Shown here: piece by piece, positions 6,845 to 13,629 of the stretch
How positions within the stretch are numbered: position 1 is the stretch's first letter
How the letters are laid out: each line of letters starts with the position of its first letter
Assembly: GCA_050944255.1 (NCBI GenBank)
Contig: JBMNQS010000024.1
Location: 1-26,509, forward strand
DNA length: 26,509 nucleotides
Direction: 5' to 3'
Source: JBMNQS01 sp050944255
GTDB lineage: Bacteria > Bacillota > Clostridia > Christensenellales > Maliibacteriaceae
Made by a program: the position numbers and the translations under genes
Notes under the pieces: model-generated
Database searches by the model: none
What the model was told of the DNA's origin: nothing
Seen by the model: only the letters and a program-made list of their open reading frames with translations

Positions 6845-8635
6845 TTATTTACGGCTGATGGCCTTGAACGGGCAACGATCCATGCAGGCGCCGCACTTGA
6901 TGCACGTGTCCGGATCGATCACATAGGGCTGCTTCTTCTCGCCCGAAATGGCGTTCACCGGGCAGACCTTGGCGCAAAGACTGCAGCTGCGGCAGGTCTC
7001 CGGATCGATGGTATACGTCAGAAGATGCGTGCAGTGCCCCGCCGGACAGCGCTTTTCATGAATATGGGCCTCATACTCGTCGCGGAAATAGCGAAGCGTC
7101 GACAAGACCGGATTGGGCGCCGTCTGCCCAAGACCGCACAGGGCCGTCTCCTTGATGTTCCTGGCCAGCTTTTCCAGCTTTTCAATGTCGCCCTCTTTGC
7201 CTTTGCCCTCCACGATGCGCTCGAGAATCTCCAGCATGCGCCGCGTACCGATGCGGCACGGCGTGCATTTGCCGCAGGACTCATCCACCGTGAAATCAAG
7301 GAAAAAGCGCGCGATGTCCACCATGCAGTTGTCCTCGTCCATGACGATCAAACCGCCCGAGCCCATCATGGAGCCGATCTGCGCCAACGACTCGTAGGTG
7401 ATCTTCGTATCCAGAAGCGACGCCGGTATGCAGCCGCCGGACGGTCCGCCCGTCTGCGCCGCCTTGAACGCTTTACCGTTCGGGCAGCCGCCGCCCACAT
7501 CGTAGATGATCTCGCGCAGCGTGGTGCCCATGGGCACTTCCACAAGGCCGGTGTTGTTGATCTTTCCGCCAAGGGCGAACACCTTGGTGCCGGCATTGCC
7601 CTCGCCGATGCCCTTGAACCAATCGGCGCCCTTTAAGATGATCTGCGGGATATTGGCGTAGGTCTCCACGTTGTTCAAAAGCGTGGGCTTGCCGAACAGG
7701 CCCTTGTATGCCGGGAACGGCGGACGCGGGCGCGGCTCGCCGCGGTTGCCTTCGATGCTGGTCAGAAGCGCGGTTTCCTCGCCGCAGACAAACGCGCCTG
7801 CGCCAAGGCGCACCTCGATATCGAAACTGAAATCGGTTCCGAAAATATGCTTGCCCAAAAGACCGTATTCACGGGCCTGGTCAATGGCGATGTTCAGCCG
7901 GTCCACGGCAATAGGATATTCGGCGCGGCAGTAAATGTAACCCTGCGTGCCGCCGATGGCGTAGGCCGCGATGGCCATCGCCTCAAGCACCGCGTGAGGG
8001 TCGCCCTCCAGAACGCTTCTGTCCATGAACGCGCCGGGATCGCCTTCGTCCGCGTTGCAGCATACATATTTAACATCCCCCACAGCGTCGTGGGTAAACT
8101 GCCATTTTAAACCTGTCGGGAAGCCGGCGCCGCCGCGGCCGCGAAGCCCGGAGGATTTCACCACGTCGATGACTTCCTGGGGCTGCATTTCCGTCAGTAC
8201 CTTGCCAAGCGCCGCGTAACCGTCGGTGGCAATGTATTCGTCAATTTTCTCCGGATCGATGACGCCGCAGTTGCGAAGCGCAATGCGCATCTGCTTTTTG
8301 TAAAAGCTCACGTCCTCAAGGGGCAGCAGCATCTCCGCCTCGCGGGCCTCCTTGTAGAGCAGGTCCGTAACGATGCGGCCCTTTAAAAGGTGCTCGGAAA
8401 CGATGCGCTCCACATCGGCCACCTTCACATGGCTGTAGAACGCGCCCTCGGGATAAATGATCACCACTGGGCCCGCCTCGCAAAGACCGAAACAACCGGT
8501 CCGTATGGCCCAGACTTCGTTTTCCAGGCCGGCAGATTGTATTTCTTTTTCAAATTGTTCCAGGATTTTCGGCGAATCGGATGAAGAACATCCGGTGCCG
8601 CAGCACACCAGAACATGGGCACGGTATAAATCCAT
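6845..8635 (-). CDS. hndC: NAD(P)H- and FMN-binding hydrogenase subunit (NuoF-like, HndC/HydB)
   Basis: Flavoprotein subunit that exchanges electrons with NAD(P)H and passes them to HndD, 596 residues. An N-terminal thioredoxin-like 2Fe-2S domain (C11, C12, C16, C48, C52) precedes the NuoF core: GLRGRGGAGFPTGLKW (164-179) for NADH/FMN, CNADEGDPGAFMDR (193-206), GAGAFVCGEETALL (278-291) and the N3-type cluster SCGKCTPCRIG with C454, C457, C460 and C500. The C-terminus adds two 4Fe-4S ferredoxin motifs (CRSCSLCAKVCP and CIKCGACMDRCP), as in HydB of bifurcating hydrogenases; plain complex I NuoF lacks them. Start chosen at the ATG with AAGGAGG about nine bases upstream. It lies between hndB and hndD with gaps of about 20 bases. 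NAD versus NADP preference cannot be read by eye. Confidence 0.95.
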   Translation of the reverse strand: MDLYRAHVLVCCGTGCSSSDSPKILEQFEKEIQSAGLENEVWAIRTGCFGLCEAGPVVIIYPEGAFYSHVKVADVERIVSEHLLKGRIVTDLLYKEAREAEMLLPLEDVSFYKKQMRIALRNCGVIDPEKIDEYIATDGYAALGKVLTEMQPQEVIDVVKSSGLRGRGGAGFPTGLKWQFTHDAVGDVKYVCCNADEGDPGAFMDRSVLEGDPHAVLEAMAIAAYAIGGTQGYIYCRAEYPIAVDRLNIAIDQAREYGLLGKHIFGTDFSFDIEVRLGAGAFVCGEETALLTSIEGNRGEPRPRPPFPAYKGLFGKPTLLNNVETYANIPQIILKGADWFKGIGEGNAGTKVFALGGKINNTGLVEVPMGTTLREIIYDVGGGCPNGKAFKAAQTGGPSGGCIPASLLDTKITYESLAQIGSMMGSGGLIVMDEDNCMVDIARFFLDFTVDESCGKCTPCRIGTRRMLEILERIVEGKGKEGDIEKLEKLARNIKETALCGLGQTAPNPVLSTLRYFRDEYEAHIHEKRCPAGHCTHLLTYTIDPETCRSCSLCAKVCPVNAISGEKKQPYVIDPDTCIKCGACMDRCPFKAISRK

Positions 8636-8655
8636 TGACAGCTTTCCTCCTTACC

Positions 8656-9027
8656 TTAGGCGTTTTCTGCGGCGCCGATCGTGTATTCTCTCACCGGGCG
8701 GCCGTTGACGACATGCTCTGCGATCACCCGGGTGACCTTCTCGGGCGTCATCTGCACATAAGTGACCTTCTCCTGGCCCGGCATGGATACTTCCACGATG
8801 GGCTCCAGGCGGCATACGCCGATGCACCCGGTCTGCGTAACGATGACATCGTGCAACTGGCGCGTCTTGACTTCCTCCACACACTTTAAGAGCACGGGAC
8901 GCGCTCCCGCGGCAATCCCGCACGTGGCCATACCCACCACGATGCGCGTGCCGGTATGATCCCTGCGCAGATTCATCTCGTCCAGCGTTTTCGCTCTGAT
9001 GGCCGCAAGTTCTTCAAGAGATTTCAT
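8656..9027 (-). CDS. hndB: Thioredoxin-like 2Fe-2S hydrogenase subunit (HndB)
   Basis: Small electron-transfer subunit with the thioredoxin-like 2Fe-2S fold, 123 residues. The body reads RIVVGMATCGIAAGARPVLL, then TQTGCIGVCRLEPIVEV; C36, C49, C68 and C72 are the candidate cluster ligands. I chose the third ATG (MKSLEELAAIRAKTLDEMNL) because it matches the usual HndB start and has AAAGGAA eight bases upstream; ATGs at 9036 and 9045 have no well-placed site. The start lies inside the end of the preceding ATPase gene, a 14-base overlap that implies translational coupling. In the family this protein relays electrons within the HndABCD-type complex; its exact route is not settled. Confidence 0.9.
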   Translation of the reverse strand: MKSLEELAAIRAKTLDEMNLRRDHTGTRIVVGMATCGIAAGARPVLLKCVEEVKTRQLHDVIVTQTGCIGVCRLEPIVEVSMPGQEKVTYVQMTPEKVTRVIAEHVVNGRPVREYTIGAAENA

Positions 9028-9586
9028 CGGTTCCATTCCTTTCATTCAATGCGTTGAGTTCTTCGTAAACCGATCGGCGGATCCAATCGATAATGTTCGT
9101 CTCAGACAGGCTGATCTCCCCCCCCAGCACCCGGCGCATCCGCCGGGTATCCAAAAGGCAGGCCTGTTCGTCGTTTGCCTTGTGCTCGTAAATGTAGTCG
9201 ATATCAGGGTCCGAGAGCACCGCAGCCGCCACCGTGGCGGCAAGGTCGCCCATGGGCGGCCTGTCGATGTGGGACAGCTTGTAGCCGGCCGTCAGCGTGG
9301 TGCCCGCGCCCTTTTCCGACGCGATGACCAGATCGCCTCCGGAGGCCCGGCAGCTCTGGGCAAACAGCGGAATACCCAGCCCCACCTTCCTGGTGGTCCT
9401 GGAGGTGGCAAAGGGGCTCATCACCCGGCGGGCCGTCTCCTGGTCCATGCCGCACCCATCGTCCTCAACCACGATCTCCAATTCGTCGCGCCTGGTATCC
9501 ACCCGGATAACGAGCCGGATCAGCTTGGCGCCGGCGGCAATGGCGTTCTGAAGGATGTCCAGAATGTGCAGCGCGATCTCTTGCAT
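9014..9586 (-). CDS. GHKL/HATPase_c-fold ATP-binding protein within the hydrogenase operon
   Basis: A 190-residue protein with the histidine-kinase-like ATPase fold but no phosphoacceptor His domain. The N-box is LDILQNAIAAGA (9-20), with Asn14 for Mg and Asp10 where MutL-type proteins have the catalytic Glu. G1 is EDDGCGM (41-47), G2 KVGLGIPLF (67-75) and G3 GAGTTLT (93-99). The C-terminal 80 residues (IDRPPMGDLAATVAAAV onward) are an extra region I cannot assign. It starts six bases after the hndA stop, with a poor ribosome site, and overlaps hndB by 14 bases, so it is made together with the hydrogenase subunits. I recall similar insertions in some clostridial hnd operons. A regulatory kinase or anti-sigma-like role is plausible; a structural or assembly role is also possible. 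Confidence 0.85.
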   Translation of the reverse strand: MQEIALHILDILQNAIAAGAKLIRLVIRVDTRRDELEIVVEDDGCGMDQETARRVMSPFATSRTTRKVGLGIPLFAQSCRASGGDLVIASEKGAGTTLTAGYKLSHIDRPPMGDLAATVAAAVLSDPDIDYIYEHKANDEQACLLDTRRMRRVLGGEISLSETNIIDWIRRSVYEELNALNERNGTDEIS

Positions 9587-9592
9587 GGAAAC

Positions 9593-10066
9593 TCAGTACT
9601 TGGAAAGCACGTCGGGGATCATCGACGGGGTAAGCCTGCCGTACACCTCTTCGTTGATCATGATCACCGGCGCCAGACCGCAGCAGCCCAGGCATCTGGT
9701 GGCTTCAAGGGTGAATTTGCCGTCCTCGGTGGTGTGGCCCACATCCACGCTCAGCGCCTTGGCCAGTTCGTCGAGCACCTGCTGGGAACCCTTGACGTAG
9801 CAGGCGGTACCCATGCACACGCCGATCTGGTACTTGCCCTTGGCCGCAAGGGCGAACTGGGAATAGAACGTGGCCACGCCGTAAACGTCGCTGAGAGGAA
9901 CATCAAGACCTTCGGCAATGAAATTCTGTACCTCGATGGGCAGATAACCGAAGATATCCTGCGCCTTCTGCATGACGGGCATCAGCGGCCCCTCAATGTC
10001 TCTGTAGCGTTCGATCACCGCTTTAAGCTGATCAAACCTCTCTTTTTCAAGTGCATTTTCCGCCAT
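9593..10066 (-). CDS. hndA: NuoE-like 2Fe-2S hydrogenase subunit (HndA/HydC)
   Basis: 24-kDa-type subunit that carries a 2Fe-2S cluster next to the FMN subunit, 157 residues. The helical N-terminus (VIERYRDIEGPLMPVMQKAQ) and LPIEVQNFIAEGLDVPLSDV lead into the family signature GVATFYSQF. The ligand pattern CMGTAC (84-89) and CLGCC (125-129) followed by GLAPVIMINEEVYGRL is typical of NuoE/HndA. The ATG has GGAAGG about seven bases upstream. It is the first gene of the catalytic half of the cluster and follows a 200-base gap with inverted repeats, so the main promoter of the operon is probably there. It should form the soluble complex with HndC, HndB and HndD. Confidence 0.95.
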   Translation of the reverse strand: MAENALEKERFDQLKAVIERYRDIEGPLMPVMQKAQDIFGYLPIEVQNFIAEGLDVPLSDVYGVATFYSQFALAAKGKYQIGVCMGTACYVKGSQQVLDELAKALSVDVGHTTEDGKFTLEATRCLGCCGLAPVIMINEEVYGRLTPSMIPDVLSKY

Positions 10067-10141
10067 TTTCGTACCTTCCTTAGTCTATATTGTCTTGCAT
10101 TTTTTCTTGCTTTTTGACGGTGTATAACCTCAAGCCGATTA

Positions 10142-10270
10142 GGATTGACATTTTTCTATCAATCCCATGCGTATTTTACCACGTTTTTTGAAAGAATTCC
10201 AGCAAAATTAAAAGAAACTTGTTAACAATTTTCGGTGTATATAATATGTAGGGAGTTAGCAATTGCTAAC
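10142..10270 (-). promoter_or_regulatory. Regulatory gap before the catalytic hydrogenase operon: three inverted repeats and a possible promoter
   Basis: The 199-base gap between hndA and the PHP gene holds three inverted repeats: GGATTGA...TCAATCC (10142-10165, 10-base loop), the palindrome TTGTTAACAA (10219-10228), and the perfect 16-mer GTTAGCAATTGCTAAC (10255-10270), which spans the PHP stop codon. A minus-strand extended -10, TGGTAAAAT (hexamer 10173-10178), is the best promoter candidate, without a good -35. A second -10-like TATTAT lies near 10242-10247. TTGTTAA is the half-site of the redox repressor Rex (TTGTTAANNNNTTAACAA), but the full spaced site is not present. Control by redox state is therefore only a suggestion. 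Confidence 0.4.
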
Positions 10271-10976
10271 CGCTCAAAGTTTCACCTTTCAGCCGGCTCA
10301 ATAACGCCTCGGAGCTCTTTTCCTGCAGATCTAGAAAGAACTCCTGCTCCAAAATAGCGCCCAGAGAATGGGCGTCCGACGAGTGGAGAATCAGCGTATT
10401 TTCGGGGATCGGCGCGGTGACCGGCAGGCCGCGGACGATTTCAAGCGCAGCGAACTTCGGGCTTTCCGGCAAAAACCCCAGCATGTAGAGCAGCGAAAAC
10501 GCCCCCCGGTTGATGTGGGCCGGCACCACGGCGCCCCCCAGGGCGGTGACCTGGGCGTACAGCTCCTCGATGCTCCAGTGCGAGGACTGTATCAGCATCT
10601 TTTCCACGGCGCCAACCAGGCGATCCTCTTCGTCCAGCACCAATTGGCTGCCGAAGAGCTCGGGGCGCATCTGAATATCCGGCAGGCCGCGGCGGATCTT
10701 TTCGGCAATCAGAAGCGCGTCCTCGACGCTCCTGAAATAGCAGAGCACGTGCACTTCCTCGCGGGTCTGCACCTCCATGCCGGGTATGAATCCTATCTTA
10801 TGGCGGGCGCAGAGCTTCTCCACCGCCGGCAGGTTGTCCGCCGCGTTGTGGTCGGTGACGGCAATAAAATCAAGCCCTTTGAGCGCCGCCATGCCCACGA
10901 TGTTGTTCGGGGTCATCTCGTCGCCGGCACAGGGCGAAAGCGCGCTGTGAATGTGAAGATCACAGGCGGCTCTCAT
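10266..10976 (-). CDS. PHP-domain metal-dependent phosphoesterase
   Basis: A 236-residue PHP (polymerase and histidinol phosphatase) domain protein, a trinuclear-metal phosphoesterase fold. Metal-binding motifs are DLHIHSALSPCAG near the N-terminus, VTDHNAADN, the GMEV Glu, PAHINRG and HSSDAHSLG near the C-terminus, which together cover the normal set of ligands. The start MRAACDLHIHS lies four bases after the stop of the DRTGG gene, with GGCGGGG seven bases upstream; an earlier in-frame ATG at 11000 lies inside that gene. The substrate is unknown. Its place directly behind HydS and DRTGG genes, in the same direction, suggests that it works in their signalling pathway, perhaps on a nucleotide or phosphoprotein, but that is inference. 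Confidence 0.85.
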   Translation of the reverse strand: MRAACDLHIHSALSPCAGDEMTPNNIVGMAALKGLDFIAVTDHNAADNLPAVEKLCARHKIGFIPGMEVQTREEVHVLCYFRSVEDALLIAEKIRRGLPDIQMRPELFGSQLVLDEEDRLVGAVEKMLIQSSHWSIEELYAQVTALGGAVVPAHINRGAFSLLYMLGFLPESPKFAALEIVRGLPVTAPIPENTLILHSSDAHSLGAILEQEFFLDLQEKSSEALLSRLKGETLSG

Positions 10977-10980
10977 GAAA

Positions 10981-11328
10981 TTACCCCGCCGAGCCGGCAA
11001 GGCCCGCCTGCGCCAGAAGCCCGCAGCAGGTAAAGGCGTCGTACCCTGTGGAGATCACGGCGATGCCCTCCTCCTGCGCCTTGTCCAGCGTGGCCTGTCC
11101 CACGGCGATGTTCCCGGGAACCACCACGGCGCACATCTCCAGAAGTACCGCCACGGCAATCACGTTCAGGTGCGTCTGCACCGTGATCCAGGCGCTGCCC
11201 GCACCGGCGTTGGCCATCACGTAGCTCAGAAGGTCCCCCACGTGGCCGGACTTGACCTCGGCGGAGGTGTCGGCATCCGGCGTCAAAAGCTCGCCATGTA
11301 AAATATTCAGCAAATCGACAATGGTCAT
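10981..11328 (-). CDS. DRTGG-domain protein (copy downstream of hydS)
   Basis: A 115-residue stand-alone DRTGG-like domain. The recognisable core is SGHVGDLLSYVMANAGAGSA, then WITVQTHLNVIAVAVLLEMC and VVVPGNIAVGQATLDKAQEE; the C-terminus TGYDAFTCCGLL matches the domain's closing helix. DRTGG domains occur beside CBS domains and in phosphotransacetylases and are thought to bind a ligand, but no activity is established. Its ATG overlaps the hydS TGA (ATGA), with GGGAGG six bases upstream, so it is tightly coupled to hydS. A second DRTGG gene (13189-13545) opens the same cluster. Confidence 0.8.
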   Translation of the reverse strand: MTIVDLLNILHGELLTPDADTSAEVKSGHVGDLLSYVMANAGAGSAWITVQTHLNVIAVAVLLEMCAVVVPGNIAVGQATLDKAQEEGIAVISTGYDAFTCCGLLAQAGLAGSAG

Positions 11329-12644
11329 TGTTCATCCTCCCGTTTTCCCAGGTCCATGGTGGTAGTGTGCGACAGGACCGCCATTTCCTGGGCAATTTGC
11401 AGCAGCCTCTCGCGAAGGCGGATCAGGCAGTCCTGTTCATTGGCGTAGCCCTGAACGATATCCTCGGCGTGGGTGCGGCAACTGGGCGAGCCGCAGGCGC
11501 CGCAGTCAAGGCCCGGCAGATTCTCCGTGATCTCATCAATGCGCCGCATCTTGGCCATGGCCACCGCCAGGTCGTCGTCCAGCTTCATCACCGGGCGCGG
11601 CTGGAGCGGAAGGCGAAGGTCCGCCGGGTATCGCTCAAGCAGCGCGTCAAATTCGCCGCCCTTCAGCGGCTCTGCGGAAAGGTCGCCGGACAAAGCCTTG
11701 ATGCGTCCCCTGGCAATAAAGCTGTTCTCCAGCGTCAGCGGGCCGCCCACGCAGCCGCCCACGCACGCCAAGCCCTCGAAAAAGTCCAGGTCGCGCAGCC
11801 GGCCGTCCTCGATCTCCTCCAGGATGCGGATCACGTTGTGGATGCCGTCCACCGCCAGCGCGGAGGGGACGCGGAGGGCATCGGCCTCCCCGCCGCTGTT
11901 GGCCCACCTGACGCCGCAGCGGCGGGCCAGCGGGCCCTGGTATGCGCCTGTAAATGCCCCCTTGCTCAAAAGGGCGGCCAGCGGGCCGTAGATATCGGCC
12001 ATGGAGATGACGCCGGAGACATGGCTTTTCTCGTTGCCCAGCGGCGACTTGACGCTGGTGTTCTTGGCGGCGCAGGGCGAAATGAAAAACACGCCCACAT
12101 CCCTCGGGTCCGCGCCATGCCTTTCGCAGAATCCGTCCCTGGCCATCTGCGCCGCCATCTCCATGGGCGCCTCCACATCGATGACGTGGTCCACAAGCGT
12201 GGGGAACCGCACCTGTATCAGCCGCAGCACCGCCGGGCAGGCCGACGAGATCAGCGGCTTTTTGTGGGGTTTTTGCAGCCGTTTGCCCACCGCGTAGGAG
12301 ACGATCTCGGCGCCCCGGGCCACCTCGAACACATCGTCGAAACCCATGGACAGAAGCCCCGACAATATCTTTCGGATATCCGAAGCCCCGGCAAACTGCC
12401 CGTACAGCGACGGCGCGGGCAGCGCGATCTTGTATGGATAATCATTGATCACCGACAGCGGATCGGTGACGGCCACCTTGGCATGGTACGGGCAGATGCG
12501 CACGCACTCGCCGCAGTCGATGCACCGCTCGTTCAAAATCCTGGCGCGGCCGCCGCGCACGCGAATAGCCTCCGTGGGGCAATGCTTCACGCAGTTGGTA
12601 CAGCCTCTGCACTTTGAAACGTCCAGTGTCACCGAGTGCAACAT
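11325..12644 (-). CDS. HydS-like [FeFe] hydrogenase-family protein (putative H2/redox sensor)
   Basis: A 439-residue H-cluster-domain protein of the sensory (group C/D) branch. Two 4Fe-4S motifs (C12-C22 and C41-C51) precede the hydrogenase domain with L1 SSACPAVLRL (133-142), L2 SPCAAKN (189-195) and L3 ACVGGCVGGP (293-302). All four presumed cubane-ligand Cys (136, 191, 294, 298) are present. Ala135 replaces the proton-transfer Cys, as reported for HydS proteins, and L3 has lost the GGG tail. A further Fe-S domain follows (C381, C384, C389, C406). The protein then ends in a short helix and DLGKREDEQ, with no PAS or kinase domain. The ATG at 12644 has AGGAGG eight bases upstream; the TTG two codons earlier is too close. 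Expected role: cytosolic sensing of H2 or redox state, passed on by neighbouring ATPase and DRTGG proteins. This is inferred from the family. Confidence 0.85.
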   Translation of the reverse strand: MLHSVTLDVSKCRGCTNCVKHCPTEAIRVRGGRARILNERCIDCGECVRICPYHAKVAVTDPLSVINDYPYKIALPAPSLYGQFAGASDIRKILSGLLSMGFDDVFEVARGAEIVSYAVGKRLQKPHKKPLISSACPAVLRLIQVRFPTLVDHVIDVEAPMEMAAQMARDGFCERHGADPRDVGVFFISPCAAKNTSVKSPLGNEKSHVSGVISMADIYGPLAALLSKGAFTGAYQGPLARRCGVRWANSGGEADALRVPSALAVDGIHNVIRILEEIEDGRLRDLDFFEGLACVGGCVGGPLTLENSFIARGRIKALSGDLSAEPLKGGEFDALLERYPADLRLPLQPRPVMKLDDDLAVAMAKMRRIDEITENLPGLDCGACGSPSCRTHAEDIVQGYANEQDCLIRLRERLLQIAQEMAVLSHTTTMDLGKREDEQ

Positions 12645-12760
12645 ATACAAAGCCTCCTGTCAATCTTTGCGAAAGAAAACCCCCGCGCCGGATGAAGCGC
12701 GGCTTGGGACGCCCGTTTCCCAACGGCCGGGCCAAAAAACCTAGGACCGCCGAAACATGC

Positions 12761-13186
12761 TCAGATATAAAACTTCATTTCGATTTCGGTGCCCTCCGGG
12801 GAGGATTCGATGTGCAGTTCGTCGCTGCAGCGCCGCATGTTGGGCAGCCCCATGCCCGCCCCGAAGCCCATCATCCAGACCTCCTCGGTGGCCGTGGAAA
12901 ACCCCTCTTTCATGGCCGCCTGGATATCCTGGATGCCGGGGCCCGAGTCCCGGGCGTGTATGCAGATCACCCCGTCTGCCAATACCTCCACGCTCATGCG
13001 CCCGCCCGTGGAGTGGATCACCATGTTCAGCTCGCACTCGTAGGCGGCGATGGCCACGTTCCTGACCACGGCGGCGTCCACGCCCAGCTGCCGAAGCTGG
13101 CGCTTGATGGAGGCGGACGCCTCCCCCGCCGTGACGAAATTGCCGGCCTCGATCTGAAATTCGGATTTGAAGAGCGCCTCCGCCAT
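12761..13186 (-). CDS. Anti-sigma/RsbW-RsbT-like serine kinase-fold ATPase
   Basis: A 141-residue single HATPase_c domain like the anti-sigma factors and switch kinases RsbW, SpoIIAB and RsbT. The N-box is AAYECELNMVIHS (47-59) with Glu50 and Asn54, G1 is ARDSGPGI (78-85) and G2 is GFGAGMGLPNMRR (107-119). The last is close to the RsbT/SpoIIAB lid. The start lies two bases after the stop of the upstream DRTGG gene (TAGGGATG), with no separate good ribosome site, so it is coupled to that gene. No anti-anti-sigma (STAS) partner or PP2C phosphatase is present in the window. Its partner is therefore unknown; the DRTGG proteins or HydS are the obvious candidates by position. Confidence 0.85.
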   Translation of the reverse strand: MAEALFKSEFQIEAGNFVTAGEASASIKRQLRQLGVDAAVVRNVAIAAYECELNMVIHSTGGRMSVEVLADGVICIHARDSGPGIQDIQAAMKEGFSTATEEVWMMGFGAGMGLPNMRRCSDELHIESSPEGTEIEMKFYI

Positions 13187-13188
13187 CC

Positions 13189-13545
13189 CTATTGATCGCG
13201 GCGCTTCGCGCCGCGAAGCCCCCCTTCGTACAGCTTACCACAGGCGTCAAACAAAAGACAGGACGTCTGCATCAGAAGAATGTCCCGCTCACGGGCCATC
13301 TCGATCACGTCCGGTTCGGGCATCTTGCCCCGGACAATCGCCACGGCAAATATGCCCGCCATCTCCGCGGTGCGGATCACCTGATGGTTCACAAGGCCCG
13401 TGATCAGCAGCGTATCCTCCTGGGCAAACGCCAGCACGTCGCTCATCATGTCCGAGCCGAAACAGTTGTGCACCTCGCTCTGCAGATGGTCCTCCCCGCA
13501 GAGAACCTGCGCGCCAAGGATGTCTTGTACCTCTTTAAGTTTCAT
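13189..13545 (-). CDS. DRTGG-domain protein (first gene of the hydrogenase regulatory cassette)
   Basis: A 118-residue DRTGG-like protein. It begins MKLKEVQDILGAQVLCGED, continues with FGSDMMSDVLAFAQEDTLLI, TGLVNHQVIRTAEMAGIFAV and VRGKMPEPDVIEMARERDIL, and has a shorter, basic end, GLRGAKRRDQ. It is related in layout to the 10981-11328 protein but clearly diverged, so the pair are paralogues rather than a recent duplication. AGGAG lies about seven bases upstream of the ATG. It is separated from the SPOR gene by 84 bases without a clear terminator, so the regulatory cassette may start its own transcript here or be read through. Confidence 0.8.
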   Translation of the reverse strand: MKLKEVQDILGAQVLCGEDHLQSEVHNCFGSDMMSDVLAFAQEDTLLITGLVNHQVIRTAEMAGIFAVAIVRGKMPEPDVIEMARERDILLMQTSCLLFDACGKLYEGGLRGAKRRDQ

Positions 13546-13629
13546 TGCATCGCTCCTAATTTATGGATAAGATAGCGCGGGCTTGTCCCTCAAGGTCTTG
13601 CAAAAACACCGCCTAATCTTCCGGGCTTT

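Noticed and set aside
10219..10236. Full Rex repressor site before the hydrogenase operon.
   Set aside because: Only TTGTTAA with an overlapping palindrome is present; the second half-site at the right spacing does not match.
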